A stretch of DNA of 64,000 bases from Heracleum sosnowskyi (taxonomy: Eukaryota; Streptophyta; Magnoliopsida; Apiales; Apiaceae): NCBI GenBank assembly GCA_030848705.1, contig JAUIZM010000018.1, positions 868,001-932,000 on the forward strand, given 5' to 3'. Made by a program: the position numbers and the translations under genes. This document shows, piece by piece, positions 1-10,899 of the stretch. The stretch's first letter is position 1; each line of letters begins with the position of its first letter. Under the pieces are notes generated by a model. That model searched no databases. It was given only the letters and a program-made list of their open reading frames with translations, and was not told where the DNA came from.

Positions 1-1493
1 TCTGGGATGCGCGGGCGCGCTCCTCTCCCTGGAAATCAGGCGCGGGCGCGCTCTGGGATGCGCGGGCGCGCTCTGCTTCCTGGATTTTTCCTTCAGCTTC
101 TTCATTTTCCTGAATTTCAGTGTTTTGGTCAGTGGTGACCTTCCCTGATCTCAATGTAATTGCCTTGACATGTTCCTTACTCTCCCGTTTGCCTGGATTA
201 GTTTCCGTATCACTAGGGAGAGTTCCCTGTGGTCTGTTCAGCAACGCACTGGCTATCTGTCCAATCTGAGTTTCCAAAGTCTTGAGAGAAGCCGCCTGGC
301 TCTTGCACATCAACCTCAACTCTTCCAATTCTGACTTTTCATTAGAAGACTGACCATGGTGACCTTGAGGTTGTTGATGAAATCCTGGTGGTGGCTGATA
401 AGGTTGGCTGATAACCAGCAGGGTTGAATGGCTTAGCTCCAAATTGTTGACCTTGATACTGCTGCTGACCACCTTGATTGTTACTCCAGCTGAAATTCGG
501 GTGGTTTCTGTTATTTGGATGATAAGCATTAGGAACTGGCTGTTGTGGCCTCTGAAAATTACTCACGAACTGTGCTGATTCACTAGATATAGCACACTGA
601 TTAGTGTCATGAGCACCTGCACATAGTTCACAGACACTAGCCACTTGTTGCATTCCCATGTTAGATAGAGAATCCACCTTCATAGAAAGAGCTTTTAGCT
701 GAGCTGCTATTGCTGTAGTCGCATCCACTTCCAGAATTCCTGCTGCTTTGCCATGTGATAACCTCTGAGTAGGATTCTGGTACTCATTAGCAGCCATCAT
801 CTCTATAAGTTCATAAGCCTCCTCATAGCTTTTAGCCCAAAGAGCTCCACCTGATGCTGCATCAAGCATTGGTCTTGATTGACCTCCCAAACCATTGTAG
901 AAACAATTTATCACCATCCAATCAGGCATTCCATGGTGAGGGCACTTTCGTAGCATCTCTTTGTAACGCTCCCAAGCTTCACATAACGTTTCCCCTGAAT
1001 GCTGAGAAAACTGAGTGAGAGCATTCCTTATTGCAGCTGTCTTGGCCATAGGGAAGAACTTAGTAAGAAACTTTTGAGCAAGCTCCTCCCATGTAGTGAT
1101 AGACCCTGCTGGTAGAGAATGCAACCAGCCCTTAGCTTTATCCCTCAAGGAAAAAGGGAAAAGTCTCAGCTTTACAGCATCCTCTGACACTCCATTGAAC
1201 TTGAATGTGTCACAAATCTCAATGAAATCCCTAATATGCATATTAGGGTCTTCCGTTGGAGAACCCCCAAACTGCACAGAGTTCTGTAGCATCTGAATCG
1301 TGCCAGCCTTGATCTCAAAGTTGTTAGCCGAGATAGCTGGTCTAACAATGCTTGACTGAATATCATTGATCTTTGGCTGAGAATAATCCATCAAAGCCTT
1401 TGCTCCTGCTGCTGCTGGTTCTCCCATAACTAGATTCAAGTTAGCTCCTTCCTCTTCCAGTTTATCTTTACGAGATTGAGAACGTGTTCGCAT
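1..1493 (-). pseudogene. Ty3 (Athila-like) gag, frameshifted near 400
   Basis: The reading frame starts at 1493 with MRTRSQSRKDKLEEEG and is open to 342 (383 codons). Residues of roughly 70-260 form the retrotransposon gag domain, including the motifs FLTKFFPMAKT, CPHHGMPDW, FYNGL, DAASGG and EEAYELIEMMA. A CELCAGAHDTNQC stretch near residue 290 is the remains of a zinc-knuckle-like segment, followed by a Gln/Asn/Pro-rich tail. Around 395-405 the meaningful frame moves by one base: the expected Pro/Gln-rich continuation and an EELRLMCKSQAASLKTLETQIGQ-type segment are readable in another frame down to the window edge. Gag would coat and package element RNA. This copy is broken by that one-base indel, so it is called a pseudogene. 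Confidence 0.8.
9..75. repeat. CpG-rich repeats within gag/pol-side coding sequence
   Basis: The word GCGCGGGCGCGC recurs three times, and a roughly 26-bp unit including CTCTGGGATGCGCGGGCG is repeated. On the minus strand it is readable as an Arg/Ala-rich stretch (AERARASQ, then EERARASQ), so the expansion appears to be tolerated inside the polyprotein frame. Confidence 0.7.
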
Positions 1494-1618
1494 ACACGCT
1501 CACTAGAGTATCTGGAACACACCAAACAAAGTAAAATTGATGAGAAAAACAATCCGAGTCAGTGAACTTTAACTGTCACTGATGACAAGCACATAAACTA
1601 TATTAAAACTACACCGAG

Positions 1619-1636
1619 TCCCCGGCAGCGGCGCCA
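1619..1636 (-). other. Primer-binding site of the Athila-like element
   Basis: On the minus strand the 18 bases TGGCGCCGCTGCCGGGGA lie six bases inside the LTR edge. They closely match the PBS used by Athila/Tat elements, complementary to the 3' end of tRNA-Asp (usual form GTTGCC where this copy has GCTGCC). This fixes element orientation and the inner LTR boundary. Confidence 0.85.
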
Positions 1637-1642
1637 AAAACT

Positions 1643-3069
1643 TGTTCACACAAAAACACGCAAGCGCACGTGGTCACAAGTAGTATATAGATAAATCAAG
1701 TTCGATCCCACAAAGAGTGGTTCAGGTTGTAATAGTCTGTACTTATGCACCAATGTTTGGTTATTACTCACTGCTAAGACAAGTATCAAATTGGTGTTTT
1801 GATTAACTACTAATTAGCACTTAACAAGTCTATAATTAACTGAAAGAATTACTAGTGAATTACTGATAGGAATAGGCATGGGATCCTAACATCATTAAAT
1901 ATTTCATCTAGAGTCTCTTGTTCTTAGTCTCTGTATGTGACAGTTGTGACAACTAACCAGATAACACGAATTTAGTACACGCTACCTTTCAGTATACGTA
2001 TACCATACCACTTAAACATCCACAGATAGATAGAAGTTAAATGGACACCAGATATGCTTAGTCCCTATATGTCTATAGAGATTGAAAACATAGTGGTTGA
2101 ATGAGCAGGTTATCTATTCAGATTACATAAGGTAGATGAAATGGTTAAAATCACCCACAAATTATGCATGATAATCATACATAAACTTATGCTAGCATGG
2201 CAAGTTCTAAATCCCTAAATCCACTTTCGCAATCAATAAGAATTAACAAACAATCATGAATGTTAGCTACACATCCACAATGAATAAGCACAACCATGAT
2301 AGGAAATCAATTCGCCACCACACACAGAGTATATAAAACAATTAACCACTAAACTCCATAAGAACTCTGTTAGAATCCCACGATAACGATTAGTTCATAA
2401 ATGAACCGTTCATCATCGCAGGTTCTAATGAAAACATGATATAAAAACTAGGTCTTGAATTGATAATTGCAAATCAAATAGTATCAAAAATAACAATGTT
2501 TAGAAAACTAGAAAGAAGAATCCAAGTATTGCTTAATTGAGAGAAATACAAAGAAAAATGTAATCCTCCTCTCCAATCTAAGTCTCTATGCTCTTCCGTA
2601 TTATTCCTCTACCCCTCTGGAAATTAGGGTTCTCCCCTTAGAAAACACCCACCAGAAATGACAAAGGCCCAAAACATGACCCGCTACCACTCTAAGCCCA
2701 CAAAACAAGATAACAGAATTTCCACCAGACGGGGACGCGCGGCCGCGCGCTAGCAAGCGCGGGCGCGCCTGAATTCCTGCCAATGGACGCGCGGGCGCGC
2801 GGTGTAAGGCGCGGGCGCGCCTGGCTCTCTGCCAAGATTCCTGCTTTTCTGATTATTAGCTAACTTCCTTGCCAATTGCTCGCCTCCAACATCACTCAAC
2901 TCCTGGAGCAAAAACCACCATTTTAAAGCACGATGACCACCACTTGATCCCATTTAGCTTATCTGCACATAAACACTAAAACTCATCATAACATCACACA
3001 CTTGAGGCCAAAACAACCAATTTAAGCTGATTTTAAGGTGTTCCAAGTAGATATAAAACCGACTTATCA
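1643..3069 (-). repeat. 5' LTR of the Athila-like element
   Basis: On the minus strand this starts TGATAAGTCGG and ends GTGTGAACA, giving TG...CA ends and about 1,427 bp. The inner end is six bases from the PBS. The outer end is placed where readable pol codons of the host element resume (Val-Pro-Val-Glu-Ile at 3070). It contains a cluster of GCGCGGGCGCGC-type words near 2735-2822. The partner LTR is outside the window, so the ends are inferred, not aligned. Confidence 0.75.
2735..2822. repeat. CpG-rich near-palindrome cluster in LTR
   Basis: Four short blocks of the GCGCGGGCGCGC type occur within about 90 bp of an otherwise AT-rich LTR, separated by ordinary sequence. The same word occurs several times at 9-75, inside the same element. 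Each block is nearly self-complementary. Confidence 0.8.
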
Positions 3070-3450
3070 GTTCCAGTGGAGATTACTCACACGTCTCCAA
3101 GAGTTGAGGCTTATGAACCAGAAACAAATGAAGAAGGCTTGAGGCTAGCTTTAGATCTAATTGACGAAGTTAGAGATGAGGCAAACGCCAAGATAGTTGA
3201 ACATCAAAAGAAGGCATCTTTCTACTACAACCTAAGGGTTAAAGAAAGGTTCTTTCGGCAAGGAGACTTGGTTCTACGAAAGATTGAGGCATCCGGAGTT
3301 GGACAAAAAGGCAAGCTAGCCCCAAATTGGGAAGGACCATATCGCGTTAAGAACGTATTTGGTCAAGGCTCCTACAAATTGGAAACCCTTGAAGGGCATG
3401 AGGTGCCAAGGACTTGGCATGCCTCAAATTTGAAAGTCTATTATGTTTAG
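3070..3450 (+). pseudogene. Ty3 pol C-terminus (integrase tail), interrupted
   Basis: The frame from 3070 reads VPVEITHTSPRVEAYEPETN, the conserved linker after the integrase core. It continues with a helical segment (LDLIDEVRDEANAKI), then RQGDLVLRK and NWEGPYRV, the integrase C-terminal DNA-binding fold, and ends WHASNLKVYYV with TAG at 3448. There is no credible start codon: the gene's 5' part was displaced by the Athila-like insertion immediately upstream, so this is the distal piece of an interrupted polyprotein. No stop lies within the 127 codons retained. Confidence 0.85.
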
Positions 3451-4761
3451 TGCATCCTAAAAGGATCCGCTAGTAGGACAAGTAGAAATATGGTTCGATG
3501 AAATCATGAGCTTCCTGGAAAGAAGATGAAGGGTTGAACCCGTTTTGATTGGTAGAAACATCCTCAAAGCATTGTCAAGACAAACTACAAATGAATGCAA
3601 AGGAAAGCATACAAAATATGCATGTCAACTGCGCAAATAGAGCTGAATACAACGAACCCCGAAGGGTGAATGTTGCTAATAAACATACAAAAGAAAGCCT
3701 AAGATGCTTATTGTTAATTAGCGAAAATTTCAAGCTCAAGAGAAGTTTGATATGATAGACTTGAGAATGAATCACTACGAGTGGAGCCATCAGTAAGAAC
3801 TCGTAAGGGTGAAGGGTTGAAACCCCAGAAACCTAAGACATTCAATACAAACCCCATCATTCGATATGCTCAATGAAAGGCTTGAAGCCAAAACAAGACG
3901 GTATAAGACATAAAAGGCTTATGCAAATGTCAAGTTAGCCTCGAATAAGGCAAAATCGTCGTAAATGTGTAGGTCGCTCCACACTTTACACCAAGACGAT
4001 ACTCGTGAAACACTAGTGTATATTAAAATCCCCAAAAAGGGGTAGTAAGTCCCAGGTAAAGGATAAAAAGACCCCAAGTCTCGAAAAAGACCGGTATAAT
4101 TTAAATCCTAGTGCATTATCATAGACGTTGGGAAGCGCGATCAACCCTTTTAAACCCAGAAAAACAGGAAAATAGCCCCGGAAACTTCGCCGGAAATCGC
4201 CTTACTACGGAGTAAGAAGAGAGAAAAGCTAAGAAGGCTAGAGAGAAATTTTTAGAAAGATGAAAGTATGAAGTGAAGAATAAAGTGGAAATCCCACTCT
4301 TTTATAATCGAAATGACTGGGAACCCAACCGGTTAAGGAAGGGCAACCGTCTATAGCCAGTTAAGGCCCACAAATCCATTTATGGATTATAGAACTTAAA
4401 GCCCAAAATAATTTGGGTCTCAGGCAAATTCGAAGCCCAAATAATAAGGCCTAATAAGGCCCAAGGCGGGAATAATTTAAGTCCAATTAAAAATTGGACT
4501 AGTTAAGGCCCAAGAAAAGAATGAAATTTGAAATATAGCCAAGGCAAATCAAAGATTTGAAGTCGAAAAGACATTAAATCGAAGTCGTACGACCAAGGTC
4601 GAAAACATATGGGAAAATCCTGGTCGAAAATGACTTGTTTCCTGGTCGAATTCCTGGTCGAAAATGACCTATTTTGAGGTCGAAAATACCCTAAAAATAG
4701 AAAACTTTTGGGGAAAAACATGCTATAACTTCTACGAAAACCCCAAGGAGATTTTCCCAGA
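3451..4761 (+). other. 3' untranslated region of the Ty3 element
   Basis: About 1.3 kb between the pol stop and the polypurine tract. No coding sequence was recognised on either strand. Short internal repeats of CCTGGTCGAAAATGAC occur near 4619 and 4648. Confidence 0.6.
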
Positions 4762-4775
4762 AGTTGGGGGGCAAA
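4762..4775 (+). other. Polypurine tract of the Ty3 element
   Basis: AGTTGGGGGGCAAA directly precedes the TGATATGG start of the LTR. Such purine runs prime plus-strand synthesis, and this one marks the LTR boundary. Confidence 0.75.
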
Positions 4776-5491
4776 TGATATGGATAGAAAAGTAATTATA
4801 GAAATATAATTGCTGATTCTTTGGAAAGGCCAAGTATTTAAGGCCCAAAACCCAGATTATTTATCAATTTCGTAATTAATAAATAGGGAAAATATACAGC
4901 TCATAAAAAGAGTCCAAAATATGGTAATTCATCAAAGAAGGATCCGGAATCCCAATTAAAGGCAATTAATGAGTCATAGCCTTTATCAACAAGGAAACGA
5001 ATTCTCCAGCAAGAAATACAATGTTTATCCATTATCAATAAGGAGACTTATTCGCTAAGACTCCTAAACATACCATAAATACTAGGCTCTAGACGCCTAT
5101 ATAAGGACCCTGATCCTACAATCAGAACTACGTTTTGGGCACAGCTCCATACGTCACAACGCCTCGAAGGCGCAACAAGCCACAAAGGCACCCCTAGAAC
5201 TACGTTTTAGACTTCATCCACGAATAAGGACATACAAGTCATCTACAACGTTTTAGACTTCATCCTCGAATAAGGACATACAAGTCACTACGTCCTTGGT
5301 GTGCCCCTGCCGCCATAGCCCCGAGGGCAACACCAAGAACTACGTCTTTGGCTTGATTCTCAGCAATAGTTGAGATACGTAGGCATCTTGTGAGGACCGA
5401 TTTAGTCTCGAAACACAAGTGCAGCCATTAAAGCTCGAAGCTCACCAAACCTTAGCATTAAATACACAAGAACGTTTTTTATTCCACAACA
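4776..5491 (+). repeat. 3' LTR of the Ty3 element
   Basis: The LTR begins TGATATGGATAG right after the polypurine tract and is judged to end near ATTCCACAACA (5481-5491), giving about 715 bp. A TATA box (CTATATAAGG, about 5097) is followed by GAACTACGTTTT repeats and GATACGTAGGCATC. It contains a tandem duplication of about 38 bp (ACGTTTTAGACTTCATCC..., 5211-5248 and 5249-5288). The exact right end is uncertain among several CA dinucleotides, because the other LTR is absent. Confidence 0.7.
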
Positions 5492-6648
5492 GACCAATAG
5501 TGTGCTTAACACCAACTATCTTTAATCGAGCATACCACATAAATTGAATTACAATCTCCAAACAGTAAGAGAGCAAAGTAAATGCCTTGGATATAGTTAA
5601 ATATATATTGTATGATGGGATTTAAGAAGACTTTTAAATGTTGTCCATAGATATCTAGGTATCTAAATATCACAAAATGGGGGCAAGTTATAAAACCAGA
5701 CAATTGTATAACCTGAGAAGGAATTTAATCACACTGCCAAACCAGTTGTCTCAATTCGAACAAAATTAGTAGGCCATGACAGGCATATCCGAATGGACAC
5801 AAATAATGATTATATGTAACATGTACACAAAAACTAAGACTAAACAGGAGTGTAATTAGCGAGGAAAAATAGTTGTACAAAAAATCAGCTGTCTCACAGT
5901 AACACTGTGGGCGCGGTGCAAAACACATGAAACTGGCTGTAATCATAAGGATCGCAATGCAAGCTTTCGTAATTCATAAACAAACAAGCATAAGTAGCAC
6001 GTACAAAACTTCATTTGGATTAAACAAATAAATGGTTGCAAGAACACTGAGTTATAAAAGAACTACAGATGGTCAAGGTACAAATATAATGAAGTCACAT
6101 ATTTTATAAAATGGCACACATTTTTGTCTATAGCATGAAGCCAATACTCACCGTGTGGTGAAAAGTGAGCAGGTTCCAGGTAAATAGATTAAATTATGAA
6201 TGACGTAATCACACGCAATAATCATAACATATATGCAGAACAACATAAGTATAATTTATAAAGTGTTATCAATATGCAGGCATATAATATATCCATAATA
6301 TATATCAGAGGCGCAAAGACTACCATGAAAAACTTCTTATTGAGGGCACCGATTATGTGTTTAAACATGGTTCCAAACACAATAACCCCGACCTGTAAAC
6401 AATGCATAATGTGGAAGTACACATATTATTTAGATTGTGCTTCATAGTAAAGCTAGTGACTCATATATGAAAATCAGATAATTGTAAATTACAGGAAAGA
6501 TTTATTTGTTATAGCTTATTGCGCGTAGTGGTTGCTTAATGCTTCTTGATTGCAAGTGAGTTCTCCATGATGGATTAGCAAGATCACTAATGTACATCAA
6601 ACTTTTCCTTGTTTCCTAAATAAACAATCAAACAAAAGAGAAAACTAC
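5492..6648. other. No gene recognised
   Basis: AT-rich sequence between the Ty3 LTR and the RPC3 relic. Later exons expected for RPC3 are not recognisable here. One minus-strand stretch near 6310-6392 looks exon-like (acceptor-like TTTACAG, about 28 open codons) but matches no family I know. Confidence 0.5.
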
Positions 6649-8540
6649 CTTGGTGAATTTAGAAGCTCTTTTCTTTGCCGCAATTTATTCATCAGTTGCT
6701 GGAGCAAGAAATGGTTCATGAACAGGACACCGTTCCACATATTGGGCATTCACAAGTTTCCTGAAACACTCATGAAAGGCAACCGAAGCTGTAGAATTTC
6801 CTAAATAGAGCAACAAATTCATTAGCAAATTAGACTTCTAGTCAATTATAAATATTATTTTAACGGTTACAACTTCAACCAACTATATGTACAAGGTCGA
6901 ATTCAACAAACACTAACTTTAATAATTACGTCATAGTATTTGATTGGCTAGTTATCTATTCATTGTGAAGGGCCTCTTGGTCAACCACTAACTAAATCCT
7001 ACCCATAATATTCTTAAAAAAATTCTGAAATTTATTTCAAAACCGTATGATTAAGTCGGAGTGTTGAACAATTGCTCATGTCATTGTTAGCCAGCTTCAT
7101 AAAAATGGAAGCTAATAAAGGTGGGTTGACTGTCCTTTTATTACCACCGTTAAGATCATCTCCTCCCATACTAATTTAATACAATCTGTCTTAGTCTTTT
7201 ATATTCGCCAAATTAATGCTAGATATATTACCTTTCAAATTAGGGCTCCGTCCATTTAACTTCTTTAAGTTTTATTCCAGGGTAACGTGGAAGTTGCAGT
7301 AGATAAATAGAACCGAAACATAAATTACAGAATGACCAAATGATATAAAGTGCTGCAAACACAATCACATAGGTCTACTGGAGTATTTTAATATTGCATT
7401 ATGTCTATCGTATTTGTAGCTCAGAGGTAGACGAGTTGTCTAATTACTTGTAAACTTTAAGATCTCAAATCCCATTCCAAAATAAAAAGGAAGAACATAG
7501 ATATATATCTATGAAGCAATATCTACCTTAAATTGTGACTAATTACTATTATCCAAATATTAAGTTTCATAGTTAAGTAAATAATTTTTTTACAAGGTTG
7601 AGTAATTAATCTCATTGGCAAATTAATTTTCTAGTCATTTATGAATATTATATTAATGATTGCCACTTTTGTCAACTATATTATCAAGGCTGCAGTGAGG
7701 AATACTAACTTGATGGATCTTTATGCCGTTCTACAATATCAACCATACAAAAATCTCTTCACATTGCAAGAGAAAATTCAAACGTGATTAGCCTAACTGC
7801 CAACAGATGGTTTAATTTTCAATCATTAACACCACGTAAGCTTACCTCTTTACCCAAATCCTCATTCACTATTGCAATAAATTTCGGAAACCTCAAATGA
7901 TGAATGATGTTATCAAATAACGCCATATACTGAGTTGAAATCCCCGGAGCACCTCCAAACTTGCATGCATTAACATAAATTAACTACAATGAACCTTTTT
8001 CCACAACAATTCGATCAATCTAATTTACATTCTTATGTGATTCCTTATAACATCGTAACTTAGGGAAGTGAGTTAAATAGCAAATACTACACGAAAGTTT
8101 AACCATACATAAAAATACAACAAAGAAAAATGCACATACGAAGACCGAAGTTAATCGAGATAAATGTGAAGTTTATCGTACCTACGATCGGAGTAGCGAA
8201 GGCCTGAATACAATTATGTTGAATAAGAACAAGTAATGAATTAACGACATTCTGTTTAGTAAGCACAGTGAACTGTATAATCTATACAAGCGGTAGTGTT
8301 CTTTTTCAGAGAAGACATTCACATACTTTCTGTATAACAATTTACACATGCACGCAAACATATGTAGGAAATTTTAATTCATAATCATAACTTCAATTAA
8401 AACAGTTACTAACAAAGATAAAAAAAAATACAATTAAATAGATAGAAATTAGAGATAGTTACAGCGACGATATCGCCGAAATAGGAGGAGATGAGATTGA
8501 CGGCGAGTTTGATGTTGTGTTGCGACGACGTCGTTGACAT
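6649..8540 (-). pseudogene. RNA polymerase III subunit RPC3 (RPC82-like) relic
   Basis: Four exons are readable on the minus strand with canonical splice sites: 8540-8463 (MSTTSSQHNIKLAVNLISSY...), 8329 to about 8170, 7959-7846 (GGAPGISTQYMALFDNII...) and 6800-6649 (ECFRKLVNAQYVERCP, EPFLAPATDE). These match the N-terminal winged-helix region of plant RPC3, the Pol III subunit of the RPC3/6/7 initiation subcomplex. Exon 2 carries in-frame TGA and TAG within KVCECLL*KRTLPLV*II, and exon 4 carries TAA after ATDE. An exon expected between exons 3 and 4 was not found, and nothing after exon 4 is recognisable. It is therefore a truncated, dead copy that keeps introns, so it arose by DNA duplication, not retroposition. 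A functional copy should exist elsewhere. Confidence 0.85.
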
Positions 8541-8742
8541 ATTTTGAATTTCTTACAAGAAAGCCGGTTTGGACAGTAGATGGACTGTCAAATGTTTTAA
8601 AGAATAGAAGCTGCCCTGTCAACATCCGATTCTTTTTCACACATCGATTGAAGACTTTATGAGGTACATCAAACGGGAGTGAAAGACAAAGCTCCAATTG
8701 AACGTCTTAATAGTCTCATCAACAAAGCAAAAGACGCTCTCT

Positions 8743-8874
8743 CACCATCCATGTTCAAGTCTGGTAGGCTGCCTCAACAGTTTAGATGAGCGCAGCAGAG
8801 CAGGGGGTCACCATCCATGTTCAAGTCTGGTAGGGTGCCTCAACAGTTTAGATGAGCGCAGAAAAGCAGGGGGT
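8743..8874. repeat. 66-bp tandem duplication
   Basis: Two head-to-tail copies (8743-8808 and 8809-8874) begin CACCATCCATGTTCAAGTC and differ at only a few bases. The period of 66 is a multiple of three. It lies in the interval between the RPC3 relic and the homeobox gene, and no gene is assigned to it. Confidence 0.9.
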
Positions 8875-9508
8875 GCAGAGACATTGCGATGGGATTCCGG
8901 GCATAGCGTGTGGAGAAGATGACAGGTAATGGTTGGTTTAAAGCTGCTGACGTGGACTATAATTAAAGCTGATGACGTGGAATAAAATGTTTCACAAACG
9001 TGCATGTTGCTGTATTAGATATATAATAGATAGATATTAATAAATAAAAATAACTCATATTACCACATTGACAAGTCATTTATAACAATTTTTGATGCCC
9101 GGTATTTAAAATTAGAAAAACATAAATGAGTAACATGATCGGTGGATTTTGTAGCAAACTTAAGAACTTAGTTACAACTTGCATATAATGATTAGGATTA
9201 CAGAGAGAGAAAGAGGGAGGTTTAAGGGAAGACGGGTGGGGTTTAGGTAAGGATCACCAACTGGTAGTTAGAGATTGCACTTGTTAACCAAACATCATCA
9301 ACACCACCTTCCTTAACCAACACCAACATTTCTAACTACTAGTCTACTTGTACTTGGCTCAGTTTCTAATAAAACATTAACTAAACATTAAAACACAACT
9401 CCCCCCCTCATCTTATATTTACTAGTAGTACATGTTTTTAAGCAAGATTTCAAGATTCTCATATTTGAGGTAAAAAACAAAAACAAGAAGTGTCACACAC
9501 AGTTATTA

Positions 9509-9512
<4 letters not shown>
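8875..9512 (+). other. Upstream region of the homeobox gene
   Basis: Non-coding, AT-rich sequence with purine-rich stretches (GAGAGAGAAAGAGGG about 9200) and CT-rich blocks. It presumably contains the promoter, but no TATA box or start site can be fixed from sequence alone. Confidence 0.4.

Positions 9513-9554
<42 letters not shown>
9513..9554. repeat. (AG)21 microsatellite in 5' leader or promoter
   Basis: An uninterrupted run of AG dinucleotides, followed at about 9604-9637 by an imperfect CA run. GA repeats next to plant homeobox genes can bind BBR/BPC factors. That role is known for other genes and only inferred here. Confidence 0.9.
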
Positions 9555-9556
<2 letters not shown>

Positions 9557-9943
9557 GCTATCTCACGTGGGTGTCAAAGGAATGATAGATAAGAGAATAT
9601 AAACACACACACATACACACACACATACACACACACTTTTGATAAGAGAAAAAGTGAAAAAGAGATTTTTATGATGATTTAGTGTGTACTTTGAGTCTTT
9701 GATCTTTCAAACTCTAAAAAGTTTAGTTCCTTTTTTTCTTTTTTCTTCTGGGTATTTTTTGTTTTTAGTTGTTTAGTGAAATTATTGTGTGAAAGAGATT
9801 GATTGTGAAAAGGTGGGTTGTTTCTTGATGAGGTTTCTTTCTGGGATCTGTATGTCTCCATTCAAGGTGGATTGTTTTGGCTGATCAGAGCTTTTTTGTT
9901 CCCTAAAACACACACAGTTGTGTGTTTTGTTTATGGGTTTCAG

Positions 9944-10849
9944 GTATTTTCTAGTATTATTTTATGTTTTTTTAATATAATTTATTGCTAACCTTGTCTC
10001 ACTTTGTTTCATGTTTCTTGTTTGCTGATATGGTCATAGAGATTTTGCTCTGTTTCTTGGTCATGACTGGTGATGATGATGACTTCTGGATTATAATTTA
10101 GCTAGGAAATGATGCTTGTGTTTTCTTGTGCTAAATTTATTAACTTTTTAGGTTCTCAATTCTATTGTTATTTCTAAATTTCTTACATTTTTAGAGTATT
10201 TACCTGTTAAATCTTAAAGATTACTTGATTTTTTAAATTTTAGTTTGCTGTTCTTTTCTTATGATGATGTCTTTTAGGTACTTTAGTGATGTTGTGCTGG
10301 TTGCTTTCATCTGGTAAACAAAATGAGTCATGGACTACTAATGAAAACCATTAAAAAGGTTTTGCAATGGGGGTTCTTTTCTTCTTCTTTGGTTTCTGTC
10401 TGGTTTGTCTGATATTTGGTAAATTGCCGATTTCTTGGATGAACAAACAACAGGGTTGTCCCCAAGAAAAGAGAAAGAAATAGAAAAATTGAAACACAGT
10501 TTTGTTACCTCTGTGTTAATTGCAAGTGCATATATAGGTTTCTAGTACTTTTGGCTGTTACTTAAACTTCATTAAGCCTCTAGGTCGGTTTGCTAACCGA
10601 TATACTGTGCAGCAGTCAGTAGTGCTCTAGTAATTGCTGTGCATGAAACTTTTCAAGCAACCAAAGTTTATTTGAAAAGTTTGTTGTGAATATGTTTTAA
10701 TTATTAGATTTGTATCTCATTACCGAGTTAGCTTATTAAGTCGTAATAGGATGGAGAGGATCTGTTTCAAAAGGTCACTGTCAACTAGGCATCTTAATCT
10801 TGTTTTACACTTCTTCTGATCTATTTACACTGACAACAACTGATGATCA
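9944..10849 (+). other. Putative 5'-UTR intron of the homeobox gene
   Basis: A donor-like CAG|GTATTT at 9944 and an acceptor-like GATGATCAG at about 10849 bracket a T-rich, stop-filled stretch upstream of the start codon. Introns in the 5' leader are common in plant BELL genes. The exact acceptor is uncertain. Confidence 0.5.
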
Positions 10850-10899
10850 GTCAATGGTTGGTTGTAGCTGACAAAAGTTTGAAGATTGACAAAAGGTTG

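Larger units (their letters stand above)
1..3069 (-). mobile_element. Athila-like Ty3 retrotransposon, 5' part (LTR, PBS, gag)
   Basis: Read on the minus strand the order is LTR (3069-1643), primer-binding site (1636-1619), leader, then gag running off the left edge. The pol genes and second LTR lie outside the window. The outer LTR edge abuts codons of another retroelement's pol gene (from 3070), so this copy is nested in that element. The gag sequence (CPHHG, FYNGL, DAASGG, EEAYELIE) matches Athila/Tat-type gag. The five bases after the LTR on the + strand (3070-3074, GTTCC) should be one copy of the target duplication. The other copy would lie beyond the window, so this is unconfirmed. Confidence 0.85.
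3070..5491 (+). mobile_element. Ty3 (Tat/Ogre-like) retrotransposon, 3' end
   Basis: This + strand remnant contains the pol C-terminus (to 3450), a long 3' untranslated region, a polypurine tract and one LTR. Its 5' part is separated by the nested Athila-like element and lies left of the window. The integrase tail and the LTR words GAACTACGT...GATACGTAGGCA fit Tat/Ogre/Retand-type elements. Lineage assignment is from memory of those families and is moderate. Confidence 0.75.

Noticed and set aside
2601..2953. Minus-strand frames in the Athila-like LTR
   Set aside because: They are driven by CpG-rich repeats inside an LTR, with no family match.
6222..6422. Minus-strand open frame with an exon-like VGVIVFGTMFKHIIGALNKK stretch
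   Set aside because: No family recognised, it does not fit the next RPC3 exon, and it is short enough to be chance.
10843..10899. Upstream in-frame ATG of the BELL gene
   Set aside because: It adds residues not expected at the N-terminus of this clade and may overlap the leader intron acceptor; 10900 (MAAYYP) fits better.
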